From Microbulbifer litoralis (GTDB lineage Bacteria > Pseudomonadota > Gammaproteobacteria > Pseudomonadales > Cellvibrionaceae): 64,000 nucleotides of DNA. This document shows positions 30,751 to 43,429 of this stretch, in pieces. A program made the position numbers and the translations under genes. The notes under the pieces were generated by a model, which worked only from the letters and a program-made list of their open reading frames with translations, was not told where the DNA came from and ran no database searches. Each line of letters starts with the position of its first letter. Within the stretch, counting starts at the first letter, position 1. The stretch lies in NCBI RefSeq assembly GCF_023634065.1, contig NZ_JALKCV010000014.1, forward strand, positions 1-64,000. The letters are read 5' to 3'.

Positions 30751-32154
30751 ATGCAAAAACTGATTCACCAGATCTGCGCCGCCGGCCTGGCACTGGCCGC
30801 GGCCAATACCTGGGCCGGTTTCTCGATCGAGAACGGCCAGCTGGTCGACGCCAACGGCAATCCGTTTGTCATGCGCGGCGTCAACCACGCCCACACCTGG
30901 TATACCAGCCGCACCCCGCAGGCGCTTTCCGATATCGCCGCGGCGGGGGCCAACAGCGTGCGTGTGGTGCTGTCCAATGGCGGCCGCTGGACGCGTAATG
31001 ACGGCGCCGATGTAACCGGTATCATCCAGCAGTGCAAAGCCAATGCACTGATCTGCGTGCTGGAAGTGCACGACGCCACCGGCTGGGGCGAGGACAGTGC
31101 CGCGGTGCATATCTCCAGCGCCGCGGAATACTGGACCAGCCCGGATATCCTCGGGGCAATCCAGGGGCAGGAAGATTATGTCCTGGTCAATATCGCCAAC
31201 GAACCCTTCGGCAACACGGTTACCGAGAGCGCCTATGTCGAGGACACCAGCGCGGCGATACAGACCCTGCGCGATGCCGGCCTGACCCACACCATCGTCG
31301 TGGACGCCTCCAGTTGGGGCCAGGACTGGCAGGGTTTCATGCGCGACAACGCCGAGACCCTGGCCGCCGCCGACCCGCTGGGCAATACGCTGTTCTCCGT
31401 GCACATGTACCAGATCTACCCGGACCAGGGCAGTGTCGCCAGCTACATGCAGGCGTTTGAGGATATGAACCTGCCGCTGATCGTGGGTGAGTTCGGTCAC
31501 GAGCACCAGGGGCAGCCGGTGGACGAGGACTCGATCCTGGCGGAAGCCGAGGCGCGCGGTATCGGCTACCTGGGCTGGTCCTGGTCCGGCAACACCGAGC
31601 CCTACCTGGATATGGCGCTGAACTGGGACCCGGACAACCTGTCCGATTGGGGCGAGCGGCTGTTCAACGGCGCCGACGGTATCGCGGCCACGGCCCAGTG
31701 CGCCAGCGTGTATCCCGGCTGCAGCGGCACCGGTTCCTCGTCGAGTTCGTCCTCGAGCTCCAGCTCCTCGAGCAGCGCTTCTTCCAGCAGTAGTTCGAGC
31801 AGCAGTTCGTCGAGTTCCAGCAGTTCCTCTTCCAGCTCGTCATCGGGCGGTGGCGCCGGCCTGGGTTGCAGTGTCGAGCAGGTGAACGACTGGGGCTCCG
31901 GGTTTGTGCTCAACAGTATCACCGTCACCAATAACGGCAGCGCGCCGGTGAGCGAATGGAGCGCGCAGTTGCAGTTCGGGCAGGACGTGACCATCAGCAA
32001 CGCCTGGAGCGCGCAACTGGACGGGACCAGCGGCAGCCTGCTGACCGCGACCAACGCCGACTACAACGGCCAGTTGCAACCGGGCCAGAGCGCCAGCTTC
32101 GGCATGCAGGGTGCGCCGGGCAACCTGGGGACGGTTACCTGCACAGCGGAGTAA
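30751..32154 (+). CDS. GH5 (subfamily 8 type) beta-mannanase - CBM2
   Basis: 467 residues from the ATG at 30751 (CAGGAAAG 5 bases upstream; the frame is open back to 30601 but that part is a repeat region). Signal peptide to A22. The catalytic domain (~23-330) shows the GH5_8 mannanase pattern: GQLVDANGNPFVMRGVNHAH, then E151 in NIANEPFG (acid/base) and E247 in IVGEFGHE (nucleophile). A serine linker with one alanine follows (~329-366), then a C-terminal CBM2 (~370-467). Here the CBM2 is C-terminal and of a different subtype from the N-terminal ones of the two genes before it. Expected to cut beta-1,4-mannan while bound to cellulose. Confidence 0.9.
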   Translation: MQKLIHQICAAGLALAAANTWAGFSIENGQLVDANGNPFVMRGVNHAHTWYTSRTPQALSDIAAAGANSVRVVLSNGGRWTRNDGADVTGIIQQCKANALICVLEVHDATGWGEDSAAVHISSAAEYWTSPDILGAIQGQEDYVLVNIANEPFGNTVTESAYVEDTSAAIQTLRDAGLTHTIVVDASSWGQDWQGFMRDNAETLAAADPLGNTLFSVHMYQIYPDQGSVASYMQAFEDMNLPLIVGEFGHEHQGQPVDEDSILAEAEARGIGYLGWSWSGNTEPYLDMALNWDPDNLSDWGERLFNGADGIAATAQCASVYPGCSGTGSSSSSSSSSSSSSSASSSSSSSSSSSSSSSSSSSSSSGGGAGLGCSVEQVNDWGSGFVLNSITVTNNGSAPVSEWSAQLQFGQDVTISNAWSAQLDGTSGSLLTATNADYNGQLQPGQSASFGMQGAPGNLGTVTCTAE

Positions 32155-32254
32155 TTCGCGGTAACCTGTGGGGACCTGTTCGCAGGCCCCCCAGAATAAC
32201 AAGAGGAACAACCGATGCGCCGCATACCGTTGCAACCCGCCAGGAGATACGCCC

Positions 32255-33646
32255 GTGCATAGCCCGACAGCCGATGTCGCGGCGCTGTCCGCGGAGAAAA
32301 CCGAGAATACCTGGATCATGGATCGCGCCTGGCTGAGCGGCCTCGCCGGCGCCCTGGCGGTGGTGCTGCTCGCCGCCTGGTTCGACAGTGATAACGCACT
32401 GGCCCAGGGGCTGTCGATCGGCGCCTGGCAGGTGACCGACAACCGGCTGGATACGGTACTGGCGGCGCTGGCGCTCAGCACCGGTGCCATGTTGCTGGTG
32501 GAACTCATGCGCTTGCGGCAGTGGCACGGCCGGGATTTTTTCCGTCTGCACCCGGACCTGCGCCGCGGGCTGTGGCTCAAGTTCCTGCTGGACGGCTGCC
32601 TGCACTACGGCGTCTACCTGGGGCTGCTGGCGCTGGTGATCGGTTTTTTCCACACTGCCGGGGAATACGGCTTCGCCCGCCAGCACCCCTACTACCAGCC
32701 CTGGTTCCGCTTGCTGGAACTGGTTTGGAGCGCCTGGCTGTTGGGGGGGCTGCCCTATGTGCTGCTGACCCGCGCCCTGCGCCACTCGCCGGAGGCCGAC
32801 CGCATGGATACGGCGGCGATGGTGATCGGCTGGCTGGGGGAACTGCTGCGCGCGCGCAAGCCGACCCTCGGTGAGGCGCAACGCAAGAACCTGCGCGCGC
32901 TGCTGGTAAAGCTGTTTTTCGCCCCGCTGATGACGGTGTTTTTCGCCGACCAGTTCCCGCACCTGGTGAATAACATGGGCTATTTCCTCGATGGCCTGCC
33001 GGCAGCGGTGGAGGCGGGTCGCTACAGCCACCGCCAGTTCAATACGGACTTCTTCAATATTTCCGTGGCCCTGGTGTTTTCGATCGATGTGGCCCTGGCC
33101 TGGTGCGGCTATGTAATTTCCAGCCGCTGGGTCGACAACCAGACCCGCTCCGCCGAACCCTCCATGTTGGGCTGGCTGGTGTGCCTGGTGTGCTACCCGC
33201 CGTTCCAGATGTTCCTGGGCCTGTATTACGGCGCGCCGGGAGAGCGGGAAGTGCTGCAGTTGGGCAACACCTGGCTGGTCAGCTTGTTCACTACCCTGAT
33301 GCTGGCCAGCTACCTGATCTACGTGGCGGCGACGGCGCATTTCGGTGTGCGTTTTTCCAACCTGACCCACCGCGGCATCATCCGCACCGGCCTCTACGGG
33401 CTGGTGCGCCACCCGGCCTACGCGTCGAAGAATTTTGCCTGGTGGTGCGTGATGTTCCCGGTGATCGTCTACTGGGGTTTCAGCGGCAACTGGCAACTGG
33501 CACTGGCGCAGACACTGGGCCTGCTGTTGATGACCTGGGTCTACTACTGGCGGGCGATCACCGAGGAGCGCCACCTGGGCGCGGACCCGGAGTACGGTGA
33601 GTACTGCAGGCAGGTGCGCTACCGGTTTATTCCCGGGCTGCTTTGA
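32255..33646 (+). CDS. Integral membrane protein with isoprenylcysteine/phospholipid methyltransferase-like C-terminus
   Basis: 463 residues from the GTG at 32255, which has AGGAG 8-9 bases upstream; an in-frame ATG at 32318 is an alternative. About eight to ten hydrophobic segments. The C-terminal third contains THRGIIRTGLYGLVRHPAY and ITEERHLGADPEYGEYCRQV, the pattern of the PEMT/ICMT/NnrU group in which RHP and the EE motif bind S-adenosylmethionine. The N-terminal two thirds are unlike that family and not recognised. It is set tightly inside the cell-wall-degrading cluster (100 bases after the mannanase, 80 bases before the PL11 gene), so a role in modifying or exporting these enzymes is possible but unproven. 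Confidence 0.7.
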   Translation: MHSPTADVAALSAEKTENTWIMDRAWLSGLAGALAVVLLAAWFDSDNALAQGLSIGAWQVTDNRLDTVLAALALSTGAMLLVELMRLRQWHGRDFFRLHPDLRRGLWLKFLLDGCLHYGVYLGLLALVIGFFHTAGEYGFARQHPYYQPWFRLLELVWSAWLLGGLPYVLLTRALRHSPEADRMDTAAMVIGWLGELLRARKPTLGEAQRKNLRALLVKLFFAPLMTVFFADQFPHLVNNMGYFLDGLPAAVEAGRYSHRQFNTDFFNISVALVFSIDVALAWCGYVISSRWVDNQTRSAEPSMLGWLVCLVCYPPFQMFLGLYYGAPGEREVLQLGNTWLVSLFTTLMLASYLIYVAATAHFGVRFSNLTHRGIIRTGLYGLVRHPAYASKNFAWWCVMFPVIVYWGFSGNWQLALAQTLGLLLMTWVYYWRAITEERHLGADPEYGEYCRQVRYRFIPGLL

Positions 33647-33726
33647 TGGCCGGCGAAATTTTTACAACGACATTTGGTGAGGAGTGGAGGTAAAACAGCG
33701 CGCGCCGACAGACAGAGAAAACGGCG

Positions 33727-36387
33727 ATGAACAAACACGATCATTTTGCGGCTGCCCGCCTGTGGGCAGCGTGTCTGGCCTGCAGCTGGCTCCTGCCGCT
33801 GCAGGCCCAGTCACAGGAAACGGTTTCCTGTGCGGTGGATTACCCCATCAGCGACTGGAACGGTGCCTACCAGGTGGATGTGGGGATCACCAACAGCGGC
33901 GGCGAGGCCATTGCCGGCTGGACGCTGGAATGGGATCTGGGGGCGGGCGAGAGCCACAGTGGCGGATGGAATGCCGATATCGTCCAGAGCGGCACCCGTG
34001 TCAGCGCCTCCAATGCCGCCGACCACTGGAATGGCACCATCGCCCCTGGCGCCACCCACCGTTTCGGTATCCAGCTCAACGACAGCCAGCCGCCGGCCCA
34101 TGTGCCCGCGGTCTTTACGCTCAATGGCACCCCGTGCAACGGCGGCGCATCGTCGGGCAGCTCGTCCAGCAGTAGCAGTTCTTCCAGCAGCAGCTCCTCC
34201 AGCTCTTCCAGTTCCTCCAGCAGTGGCGGCGATGACAGTGCCGTTACCCTGCAGGAAAACGCCGCCGGTTTCTGTGGTGTCGACGGCACCGTCGACAGCA
34301 ATCACGGGGGCCATACCGGCAGCGGCTTTGCCAACTCGGAAAACCTGGCCGGCGCGGGCATTCGCTGGAGCGTCGCTGCGGCGGCCGCCGGCGATTACCT
34401 GCTGGACTGGCGCTTTGCCAACGGCGGCGACAGTCGCCCCGGCAGTGTGCGCGTCAATGGTGTCGACCTGGCGGGAGTGGATTTCCCCACCACTGGTACC
34501 TGGAGCAGTTGGAGCCAGGCCAGCGCCGTGGTCCACCTGGAAGCGGGCGAGAACAGCGTCGAGCTGGTGGCGAGCGGCAGCGACGGCCTCGCCAATATCG
34601 ATGCGCTGACCGTCACCGGCCACGGGCCTGCGGCGGGCAGTTGCGCCTCCGGCGGCAGTGGCCGTTACCGGATGGAGAGGCTCGGCCGCGGTGTTTCCGT
34701 GGTACCCACTGGCGGCGGCAACCTGGTGAGCTGGCGTCTTCTGGGCACGGACGATCCGGCCGTGGCCTTCAACCTCTATCGCAACGGCCAGAAAGTGAAT
34801 GGCAATCCCATAGCCGATGCCTCCAATTACCTGGACAGCGGCGCCGCGGCGTCGGCGCAATATTCGGTGCGCGCCGTGACCGGCGGCAGCGAGGGCGCAC
34901 CGGCGGCCGCTGAGGTGGTGTTCAACAGCGGCGGCTACTTCGATGTCCCCCTGCAGCGCCCGGCGGACGGCCCCGATTACAGCTATTCCGCCAACGATAC
35001 CAGTGCGGCCGATCTCGATGGGGACGGCCGCTACGAACTGATCGTCAAATGGGACCCGAGCAATTCCCGCGACAATTCCCAGAGCGGCTATACCGGCAAT
35101 GTCTACGTCGATGCCTACCGGCTGGACGGCGAGCGGCTGTGGCGCATCGACCTGGGGCGCAATATCCGCGCCGGGGCCCACTATACCCAGTTCCAGGCTT
35201 ACGATTACGACGGCGACGGGCGCGCGGAAGTGGCGATGAAAACCGCCGACGGCAGCGTGGACGGAAGCGGTACTGTCATCGGCGATGCCGGGGCCGATTA
35301 TCGCAACTCGGCCGGTTATATTCTCTCAGGCCCGGAATATCTCACCATCTTCGACGGCGTTACCGGCGCTGCGATCGATACCGTCGACTACCAGCCGCCG
35401 CGCGGCAATGTGAGCAGTTGGGGCGACAGCTACGGCAACCGCGTCGACCGATTCCTCGCCGGCACCGCCTGGCTCGACGGCGAGACACCCAGCCTGGTCT
35501 TCTCCCGCGGCTACTACACGCGCACGGTTATCTGGGCGGTGGATTTCGATGGCCAGAACCTCAGCACCCGCTGGCTATTCGATTCCGACCAGGCCGGCAG
35601 CCAGTACGAGGGGCAGGGCGCCCACAGCCTGTCGATTGCCGACCTGGACGGCGACGGCCGCCAGGATATCGTCTTCGGCGCCATGGCGATCGGCTCCGGC
35701 GGCCAGCCGCTGTGGAATACCCGGCTGTACCACGGCGATGCGCTGCACGTGAGTGACCTTGTCCCAAACCGCCCCGGCCAGGAAGTGTTCATGCCCGGGG
35801 AGCACAGCGACCAGCCCTCGTCGCGGCTGATCGACGGCACGAACGGCTCGGTGATTTTCCAGACCGCGCCCGGCGGCGACAACGGCCGCGCGGTGGCCGG
35901 CAATGTCTGGAGCGGCAGTGCCGGCGCGGAATTCTGGTCGTCCCGCGTCAGCGGCCTGCTGGACGCCGGCGGCAATGTCGTGGGCAGCAAGCCCGGTTCC
36001 GCCAACTTCCTGGTCTGGTGGGATGGCGACGGCGAGCGGGAGCTGCTGGACGGCACCCACATCGACCGCTACGACCCGGCCCAGCGCCTGCTGACCGGTT
36101 CCGGTGTGGCTTCCAACAACGGCACCAAAGCCACCCCGGCACTGTCCGCCGACCTGTTCGGAGACTGGCGGGAAGAGGTGGTGTGGCGCACGACGGACAG
36201 CTCGGCGCTGCGGATCTACGCCACACCGCAGGCAACCGGGCTGCGCATTCCCACGCTGATGCACGATCCGCAGTACCGGGCGGCCATCGCCTGGCAGAAC
36301 AGCGGCTACAACCAGCCGCCGCACCCGGCCTTTTATATCGGCAGCGAAGTCCAGTCCTACCCCTGGCCCGATATCCACACGCCCTGA
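33727..36387 (+). CDS. CBM2 - poly-Ser - CBM35-like - PL11 rhamnogalacturonan lyase
   Basis: 886 residues. Signal peptide to about A30 (PLQAQSQ). CBM2 (~33-135), serine linker (~141-165), a CBM35/CBM6-like beta-sandwich (~170-305: ENAAGFCGVDGTVDSNHGG, then GDYLLDWRFANGG) and a PL11 catalytic domain (~310-886). PL11 hallmarks: MERLGRGVSVV, VSWRLLGTD, ADLDGDGRYELIVKWDPSNS, and YDYDGDGRAEVAMKTADG, aspartate-rich calcium loops of the eight-bladed propeller. The enzyme should cleave rhamnogalacturonan I by beta-elimination outside the cell, which widens the cluster from cellulose and mannan to pectin. Confidence 0.92.
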   Translation: MNKHDHFAAARLWAACLACSWLLPLQAQSQETVSCAVDYPISDWNGAYQVDVGITNSGGEAIAGWTLEWDLGAGESHSGGWNADIVQSGTRVSASNAADHWNGTIAPGATHRFGIQLNDSQPPAHVPAVFTLNGTPCNGGASSGSSSSSSSSSSSSSSSSSSSSSSGGDDSAVTLQENAAGFCGVDGTVDSNHGGHTGSGFANSENLAGAGIRWSVAAAAAGDYLLDWRFANGGDSRPGSVRVNGVDLAGVDFPTTGTWSSWSQASAVVHLEAGENSVELVASGSDGLANIDALTVTGHGPAAGSCASGGSGRYRMERLGRGVSVVPTGGGNLVSWRLLGTDDPAVAFNLYRNGQKVNGNPIADASNYLDSGAAASAQYSVRAVTGGSEGAPAAAEVVFNSGGYFDVPLQRPADGPDYSYSANDTSAADLDGDGRYELIVKWDPSNSRDNSQSGYTGNVYVDAYRLDGERLWRIDLGRNIRAGAHYTQFQAYDYDGDGRAEVAMKTADGSVDGSGTVIGDAGADYRNSAGYILSGPEYLTIFDGVTGAAIDTVDYQPPRGNVSSWGDSYGNRVDRFLAGTAWLDGETPSLVFSRGYYTRTVIWAVDFDGQNLSTRWLFDSDQAGSQYEGQGAHSLSIADLDGDGRQDIVFGAMAIGSGGQPLWNTRLYHGDALHVSDLVPNRPGQEVFMPGEHSDQPSSRLIDGTNGSVIFQTAPGGDNGRAVAGNVWSGSAGAEFWSSRVSGLLDAGGNVVGSKPGSANFLVWWDGDGERELLDGTHIDRYDPAQRLLTGSGVASNNGTKATPALSADLFGDWREEVVWRTTDSSALRIYATPQATGLRIPTLMHDPQYRAAIAWQNSGYNQPPHPAFYIGSEVQSYPWPDIHTP

Positions 36388-39548
<3,161 letters not shown>

Positions 39549-39557
39549 TGGAGAGAG

Positions 39558-39585
39558 CGGGCGGCATTGCCGCCCGTTTCTTTTT
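39558..39585 (+). terminator. Rho-independent terminator after GH9
   Basis: CGGGCGGC-ATT-GCCGCCCG, then TTTCTTTTT: perfect 8-bp stem with a U-run, 10 bases after the stop. Confidence 0.9.
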
Positions 39586-39626
39586 CACTCCAGTTTCGGA
39601 ATTCGAGGACTCGTTGGCGGCACAAG

Positions 39627-39762
39627 CCGGGGCAGGGTGCGCCCTTCTGGGACTGTCTGCGAGAGGGACCTCGCGGACAAGCCCCCATGGATGGGTCTAC
39701 GGCGTGTCCCAGAAGGGCGCATCCTGTGCCGGCTCCCGCAAATGAACTCCGAAACTTGAGTT
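39627..39762. repeat. Long inverted repeat with conserved 19-base tail
   Basis: Arms at 39627-39653 and 39705-39733 pair over GTGCGCCCTTCTGGGAC / GTCCCAGAAGGGCGCA. The 19-base string GAACTCCGAAACTTGAGTT follows at 39744-39762 and is identical to 17785-17803, where it also follows a palindrome. Probably a small intergenic element. Confidence 0.7.
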
Positions 39763-39839
39763 GTTCATTAAACGATTTTCAATAAACCATTCCATTTTCT
39801 ACCGGGTTGTTTTCCGGTTCCCGATACGGAATCACCGCG

Positions 39840-41228
39840 ATGAAAAACCTGATCAAAGAAAAGCTACATAAATGCAGCCGCTCGCTCGGCATTACCACAA
39901 TATTATTGCTGGCACTGTCCGGCAACGTCGCCCTGGCAGTGGAACCGCTGACGGTCAACGGCAACCGTATTCTCGCCGGCGGCGAAGTCCGCAGCCTGGC
40001 CGGGCCCAGTTTTTTCTGGAGTAATACCGGCTGGGGCGCCGAGCGTTTCTACAATGCCAGCGCAGTGAGCTGGGTCAAGAGCGACTGGAACGCGACCCTG
40101 GTGCGCGCCTCCCTGGGTGTGGACGGGGAGGGCGGCTACCTGGAGGACCCGGCGGGCAACAAGAGCCGGGTCACCGCGCTGGTGGATGCGGCCATCGCCA
40201 ATGACCTGTACGTGATCATCGACTGGCACTCCCACCACGCCGAGGACCACACCGCCCAGGCGGTCGCCTTTTTCGAGGAGATGGCGCAGACCTACGGCCA
40301 CCACGACAACGTCATCTACGAGATCTACAACGAACCGCTGCAGATTTCCTGGAGCGGCGTGATCAAGCCGTATGCGGAAACGGTGATCTCCGCCATTCGC
40401 GCCATCGACCCGGACAACCTGATCGTGGTCGGCACACCCAGCTGGTCGCAGGATGTGGATGCGGCTTCCTGGGATCCGATCCAGGGCCATGCCAATATCG
40501 CCTACACACTGCATTTCTACGCCGGCACCCATACCCAGTACCTGCGGGACAAGGCGCAGACCGCGCTGAACAACGGTATCGCGCTCTTCGTTACCGAGTG
40601 GGGCGCAGTCAATGCCGACGGTGACGGCGCAGTGGCACACGGCGAGACCCAGACCTGGATGAACTTCCTCGAGGCCAATCACATCAGCCACGCCAACTGG
40701 GCGTTGAATGACAAGGAGGAGGGCGCCTCGGCACTGGTACCGGGCGCCAGCGCCACCGGCGGCTGGGGCCAGAGCCAGCTCACCGAATCCGGCCGGCTGG
40801 TGCGGGATATCGTGCGCGGCTGGGACGGAGGATCTTCTTCCAGCTCTAGCTCGTCGAGCTCCAGCAGCTCCAGTTCGTCGTCCAGCTCCTCATCCAGCTC
40901 TTCATCCAGCTCGGGCGGCGGCGGTGGCCTGAGCTGCGACCCCGGTACTGCCGACGTGTGGAGCGATGGGTTTGTACTGAACAATGTCAGCGTCAGCAAC
41001 GGCGGCAATTCGGATGTCGACGGCTGGCAGGTCTCGCTGCAATTCCCGCAGCCGATTCAACTGGGCAACGGCTGGAACGGAAATTTCAGCCTGTCCGGTG
41101 ATGGGAGGACCCTGACGGTTACCAATATCGGCTGGAACGGCTATCTGCAGCCGGGCCAGTCCACCTCGTTCGGCTTGCAGGGAAGCTACGGTGGCAATTT
41201 TCTGATGCCGGAATGTATCGTTGACTAA
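39840..41228 (+). CDS. GH5 endoglucanase - poly-Ser - CBM2
   Basis: 462 residues from the ATG at 39840. Signal peptide ends NVALA-V near residue 33. GH5 catalytic domain (~35-330; looks like the common endoglucanase subfamily 2): VIIDWHSHHAED, YEIYNEPLQ with the acid/base glutamate and FVTEWGAV with the nucleophile. A serine linker (~333-362) leads to a C-terminal CBM2 (~367-462). It is the last gene of the cluster. No strong ribosome site is visible (ACGGA at 14 bases). A terminator follows the stop by 10 bases. Confidence 0.92.
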   Translation: MKNLIKEKLHKCSRSLGITTILLLALSGNVALAVEPLTVNGNRILAGGEVRSLAGPSFFWSNTGWGAERFYNASAVSWVKSDWNATLVRASLGVDGEGGYLEDPAGNKSRVTALVDAAIANDLYVIIDWHSHHAEDHTAQAVAFFEEMAQTYGHHDNVIYEIYNEPLQISWSGVIKPYAETVISAIRAIDPDNLIVVGTPSWSQDVDAASWDPIQGHANIAYTLHFYAGTHTQYLRDKAQTALNNGIALFVTEWGAVNADGDGAVAHGETQTWMNFLEANHISHANWALNDKEEGASALVPGASATGGWGQSQLTESGRLVRDIVRGWDGGSSSSSSSSSSSSSSSSSSSSSSSSSSSGGGGGLSCDPGTADVWSDGFVLNNVSVSNGGNSDVDGWQVSLQFPQPIQLGNGWNGNFSLSGDGRTLTVTNIGWNGYLQPGQSTSFGLQGSYGGNFLMPECIVD

Positions 41229-41237
41229 AACAAGCAC

Positions 41238-41261
41238 GGGCGGCGCGAACCGCCCTGTTTT
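41238..41261 (+). terminator. Terminator at the end of the cellulase cluster
   Basis: GGGCGG-CGCGAA-CCGCCC followed by TGTTTTC; 6-bp GC stem with a short U-run. Confidence 0.7.
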
Positions 41262-41328
41262 CAAAAAACGGCCCTGCAACGGAAATATCTGGGAAGCGGC
41301 CACGGCCGCGATCCTCCACACAACCACC

Positions 41329-42359
41329 TCAAGCAGCCAGGGAATAAATTGCCGCGGATTCCGAAACCCCCGGGAACAGCCAGTCCAGCGGACTCTGCAC
41401 ATCCCTGCTGTTGCGATCGACCAGATAAGTATAGATTTCCGTGGTGCCAATATCCGCATGCCCCAGCAGTTGTTGCACGGTCCGCAGGTCATAGCCGGCC
41501 TCCAGTAGATGCGTGGCAAAACTGTGGCGGAAAGCGCGCGCCTGCGCCGGCTTGTCGACCCCCGCTGCCTGTACCGCATGGCGAATCTGCTTCGTCAGGG
41601 CCGTCGAATGTGTATGATACCGACGCAGATCCCCGGACTCCGAATCCGCACTGAGCCGGCTCGCCGGAAACAGGTACTGCCAGGCCAGTGAGCGCGACAA
41701 CCGGGAAGGACTGTGCTCGGATGATTTGGGCAGCAGGACTGTACCGTGGCCGTCAGCGAGGTCCTGTGAATGTATCAGGCGGACCAGGCCGACCTGCCGC
41801 CGCAGCGCCGGAATCAGCACCTTCGGCAGCGGGGTAGTGCGATCCCTGTCGCTCCTGTGATCGCGCACCAGGATATTGCCACTGTCAAAGTCCAGGTCCC
41901 CGACCCGCAGTGACAACAGTTCCACGCCGCGCAGCCCACTGCCGTACAGCAGCTCCACCATCAACCGATAATCGCTGTGCAACTGCGCCAGGATGCCCGC
42001 ACCTCGTCGCGGCTGTAGACCACCGGCAACTGCCGCTGACGCTCCGCCGGGGAGTACTGCAGATCGGAAATATCCCTGTCCAGAAAGCGACGATACAGGT
42101 ACACCAGTGCATTCAACGCGATCCGCAGCGTATTGGCCGAGCAGTGGCGCTCCACCGCCAGGTGATCCAGGAATGTCTCTACTTCGCGAGAGCCAAGCTC
42201 CTCCGGGTGACGGAGCCCATGGAAATGGATAAATCGCTTTATCCAGTGGACATACGTCTGCCCGGTACGGTCAGCCAGTCCGGCCTCGCGAATATGCTGC
42301 TGAAGCTGCAGAATAAACGGCCCGGATTCCTGTAACAGGGCGTGGTCAATATCGCCCAT
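41329..42359 (-). pseudogene. intI: Integron-type tyrosine recombinase (integrase), frameshifted
   Basis: Two frames cover one protein. 42359-41961 encodes the N-terminal core-binding part (SGPFILQLQQHIREAGLADR... YSRDEVRA), then hits a stop; 41982-41329 continues from LHSDYRLMVELLYGSGLRG to the end. The normal reading EVRA-(I/L)LAQLHSDYRLM is restored by adding one base near 41997, so a single-base frameshift (or sequencing error) separates them. The catalytic residues remain: R in GSGLRGVELLSLR, H..R in RAFRHSFATHLLEAG, H and Y in LLGHADIGTTEIYTYL. The insert DGHGTVLLP...WQYLFPASRLS...RRYHTHS is typical of integron integrases (IntI) rather than XerC/D. A perfect LexA box lies just upstream and an attC site 1 kb away on the expected side. 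Total about 343 codons, normal for IntI. Confidence 0.85.
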
Positions 42360-42375
42360 AAGTGCCTCCTGAATA

Positions 42376-42391
42376 CTGTTTTTATATACAG
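42376..42391 (-). promoter_or_regulatory. LexA (SOS) box of the integrase
   Basis: CTGT-TTTTATAT-ACAG, a perfect CTGT-N8-ACAG with A/T-rich centre, 17 bases upstream of the integrase start. Integron integrases are known to be induced by SOS through such sites. Confidence 0.88.
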
Positions 42392-42664
42392 TCTATGCGT
42401 CAATTGCTGGCTGTCAACAGCCGAGATCAGAAGCGGGAGGCTTCTATCTACAGAAAAAAAGCGTAAGTTATTGACTTATAAGGACATCACTATAGGATCA
42501 AAAGCGAAGAGAGAGATAATGCGACAAGCTGCTTCGCCTTGCAGTTCTGTATAAAAGATGACCGTGCCCTCTATGTTTATGATTTTAAAGATTTTTTATC
42601 GTTTCGGGTCAGATGCTTTCTGCAGATAGAAGTAAAGTGATATAAAGCGGTGGCTTTTGAATTG

Positions 42665-42828
42665 CTAGTGGGCCGCTTGTAAAGTTCGGTAACAAAGAAG
42701 CCCAGCCAAATCGTTCAGATCAAGGCGAGAAAGCGCAGGAATAGCAGCGTTATTTCAAGCTTTCTCAACGCAGAGCTGGGCGATTTGGCGAAGTGAACTG
42801 TTACCTAACTTTGCGAGCAGCCCACTAG
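42665..42828 (+). repeat. 164-bp MITE-like element, full copy
   Basis: Bounded by CTAG at both ends; imperfect terminal inverted repeats CTAGTGGGCCGCTTGTAAAG and CTTTGCGAGCAGCCCACTAG-like. Core shared with the other copies. It ends 4 bases before the 183-bp element at 42833. Confidence 0.9.
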
Positions 42829-42832
42829 TTGT

Positions 42833-43015
42833 CTCAAAATTGTTTTGACCAAGACCCGCCCTTTTGAGCCGTCATCCCGGACTCGATCCGGGATCCAGCG
42901 AGTGTGCCCTGACGATCTGGATTCCGGATCGAGTCCGGAATGACGATCGGATCGGGGGAATGCAGGAAACGTCCGTTATTAAAGGAATCTGAGCAGCTGT
43001 TAATACAATTATGAG
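42833..43015 (+). repeat. 183-bp MITE-like element, copy C
   Basis: Exactly 183 bp, CTCAAAATTGT to ACAATTATGAG, same internal hairpin as copies at 2322 and 7159. It sits between the integrase and the first cassette ORF, directly upstream of that ORF, and may carry its promoter. Confidence 0.88.
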
Positions 43016-43038
43016 CTCTTAATAACTGTTAAATATCT

Positions 43039-43314
43039 ATGAAAACAGAATACTTTGCATACATTGCCGTAACCGTGTTGATAGGGTTTAACCTTTACGC
43101 ATGCTTTCGCTGCATTCGCTCGGAATATGCAAGTAGGGAGCAGAAAGCGATCCAATGTATTTTGGTTTGGGTTTTTCCCGTTGCGGGCGCGATCACAGTA
43201 GCCCAATTCGCTAGTCCTATTGAGAACAGCGAAGGCTACAGGGGGCCTGATTCTTCCGCTGCGCAAGATCTCTATCCTGGGATCGGAAGCAGTGATACTG
43301 GTGGCGGAGACTAG
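43039..43314 (+). CDS. Gene-cassette ORF, small membrane protein
   Basis: 91 residues. Two hydrophobic segments (about residues 6-24 and 40-58) with three cysteines (YACFRC near 21-24, and C near 41) and a polar, glycine-rich C-terminus. No recognised family and no clear ribosome site. Its stop lies 14 bases before the attC at 43328-43404, the normal position for an integron cassette gene. The AT-rich codon use differs from the core genes. Function unknown. Confidence 0.6.
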   Translation: MKTEYFAYIAVTVLIGFNLYACFRCIRSEYASREQKAIQCILVWVFPVAGAITVAQFASPIENSEGYRGPDSSAAQDLYPGIGSSDTGGGD

Positions 43315-43327
43315 TGCCGAGATCAAC

Positions 43328-43404
43328 ATTTAACCATACAAGCGCAGGCACAGGGAAAATTTTTCCGCTGCGCTACAAATTTTCCCGTACTGCGGGCGTT
43401 ATGC
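43328..43404 (+). other. Integron attC recombination site
   Basis: 77 bases. The R'' box is ATTTAAC (43328-43334) and the R' box GTTATGC (43398-43404). Between them CGCAG (43343-43347) pairs with CTGCG (43390-43394), and GGGAAAATTT (43353-43362) pairs perfectly with AAATTTTCCC (43377-43386) around a CGCTGCGC-like apex. GGGCGTTATGC is the classical right end. It is read between two short ORFs on the same strand. Confidence 0.9.
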
Positions 43405-43429
43405 AGTGAAAGCATCGTGATTTTATGAG

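Noticed and set aside
42392-42664. attI site of the integron
   Set aside because: It should lie here, but no GTTRRRY with the expected context was convincing enough to place it.
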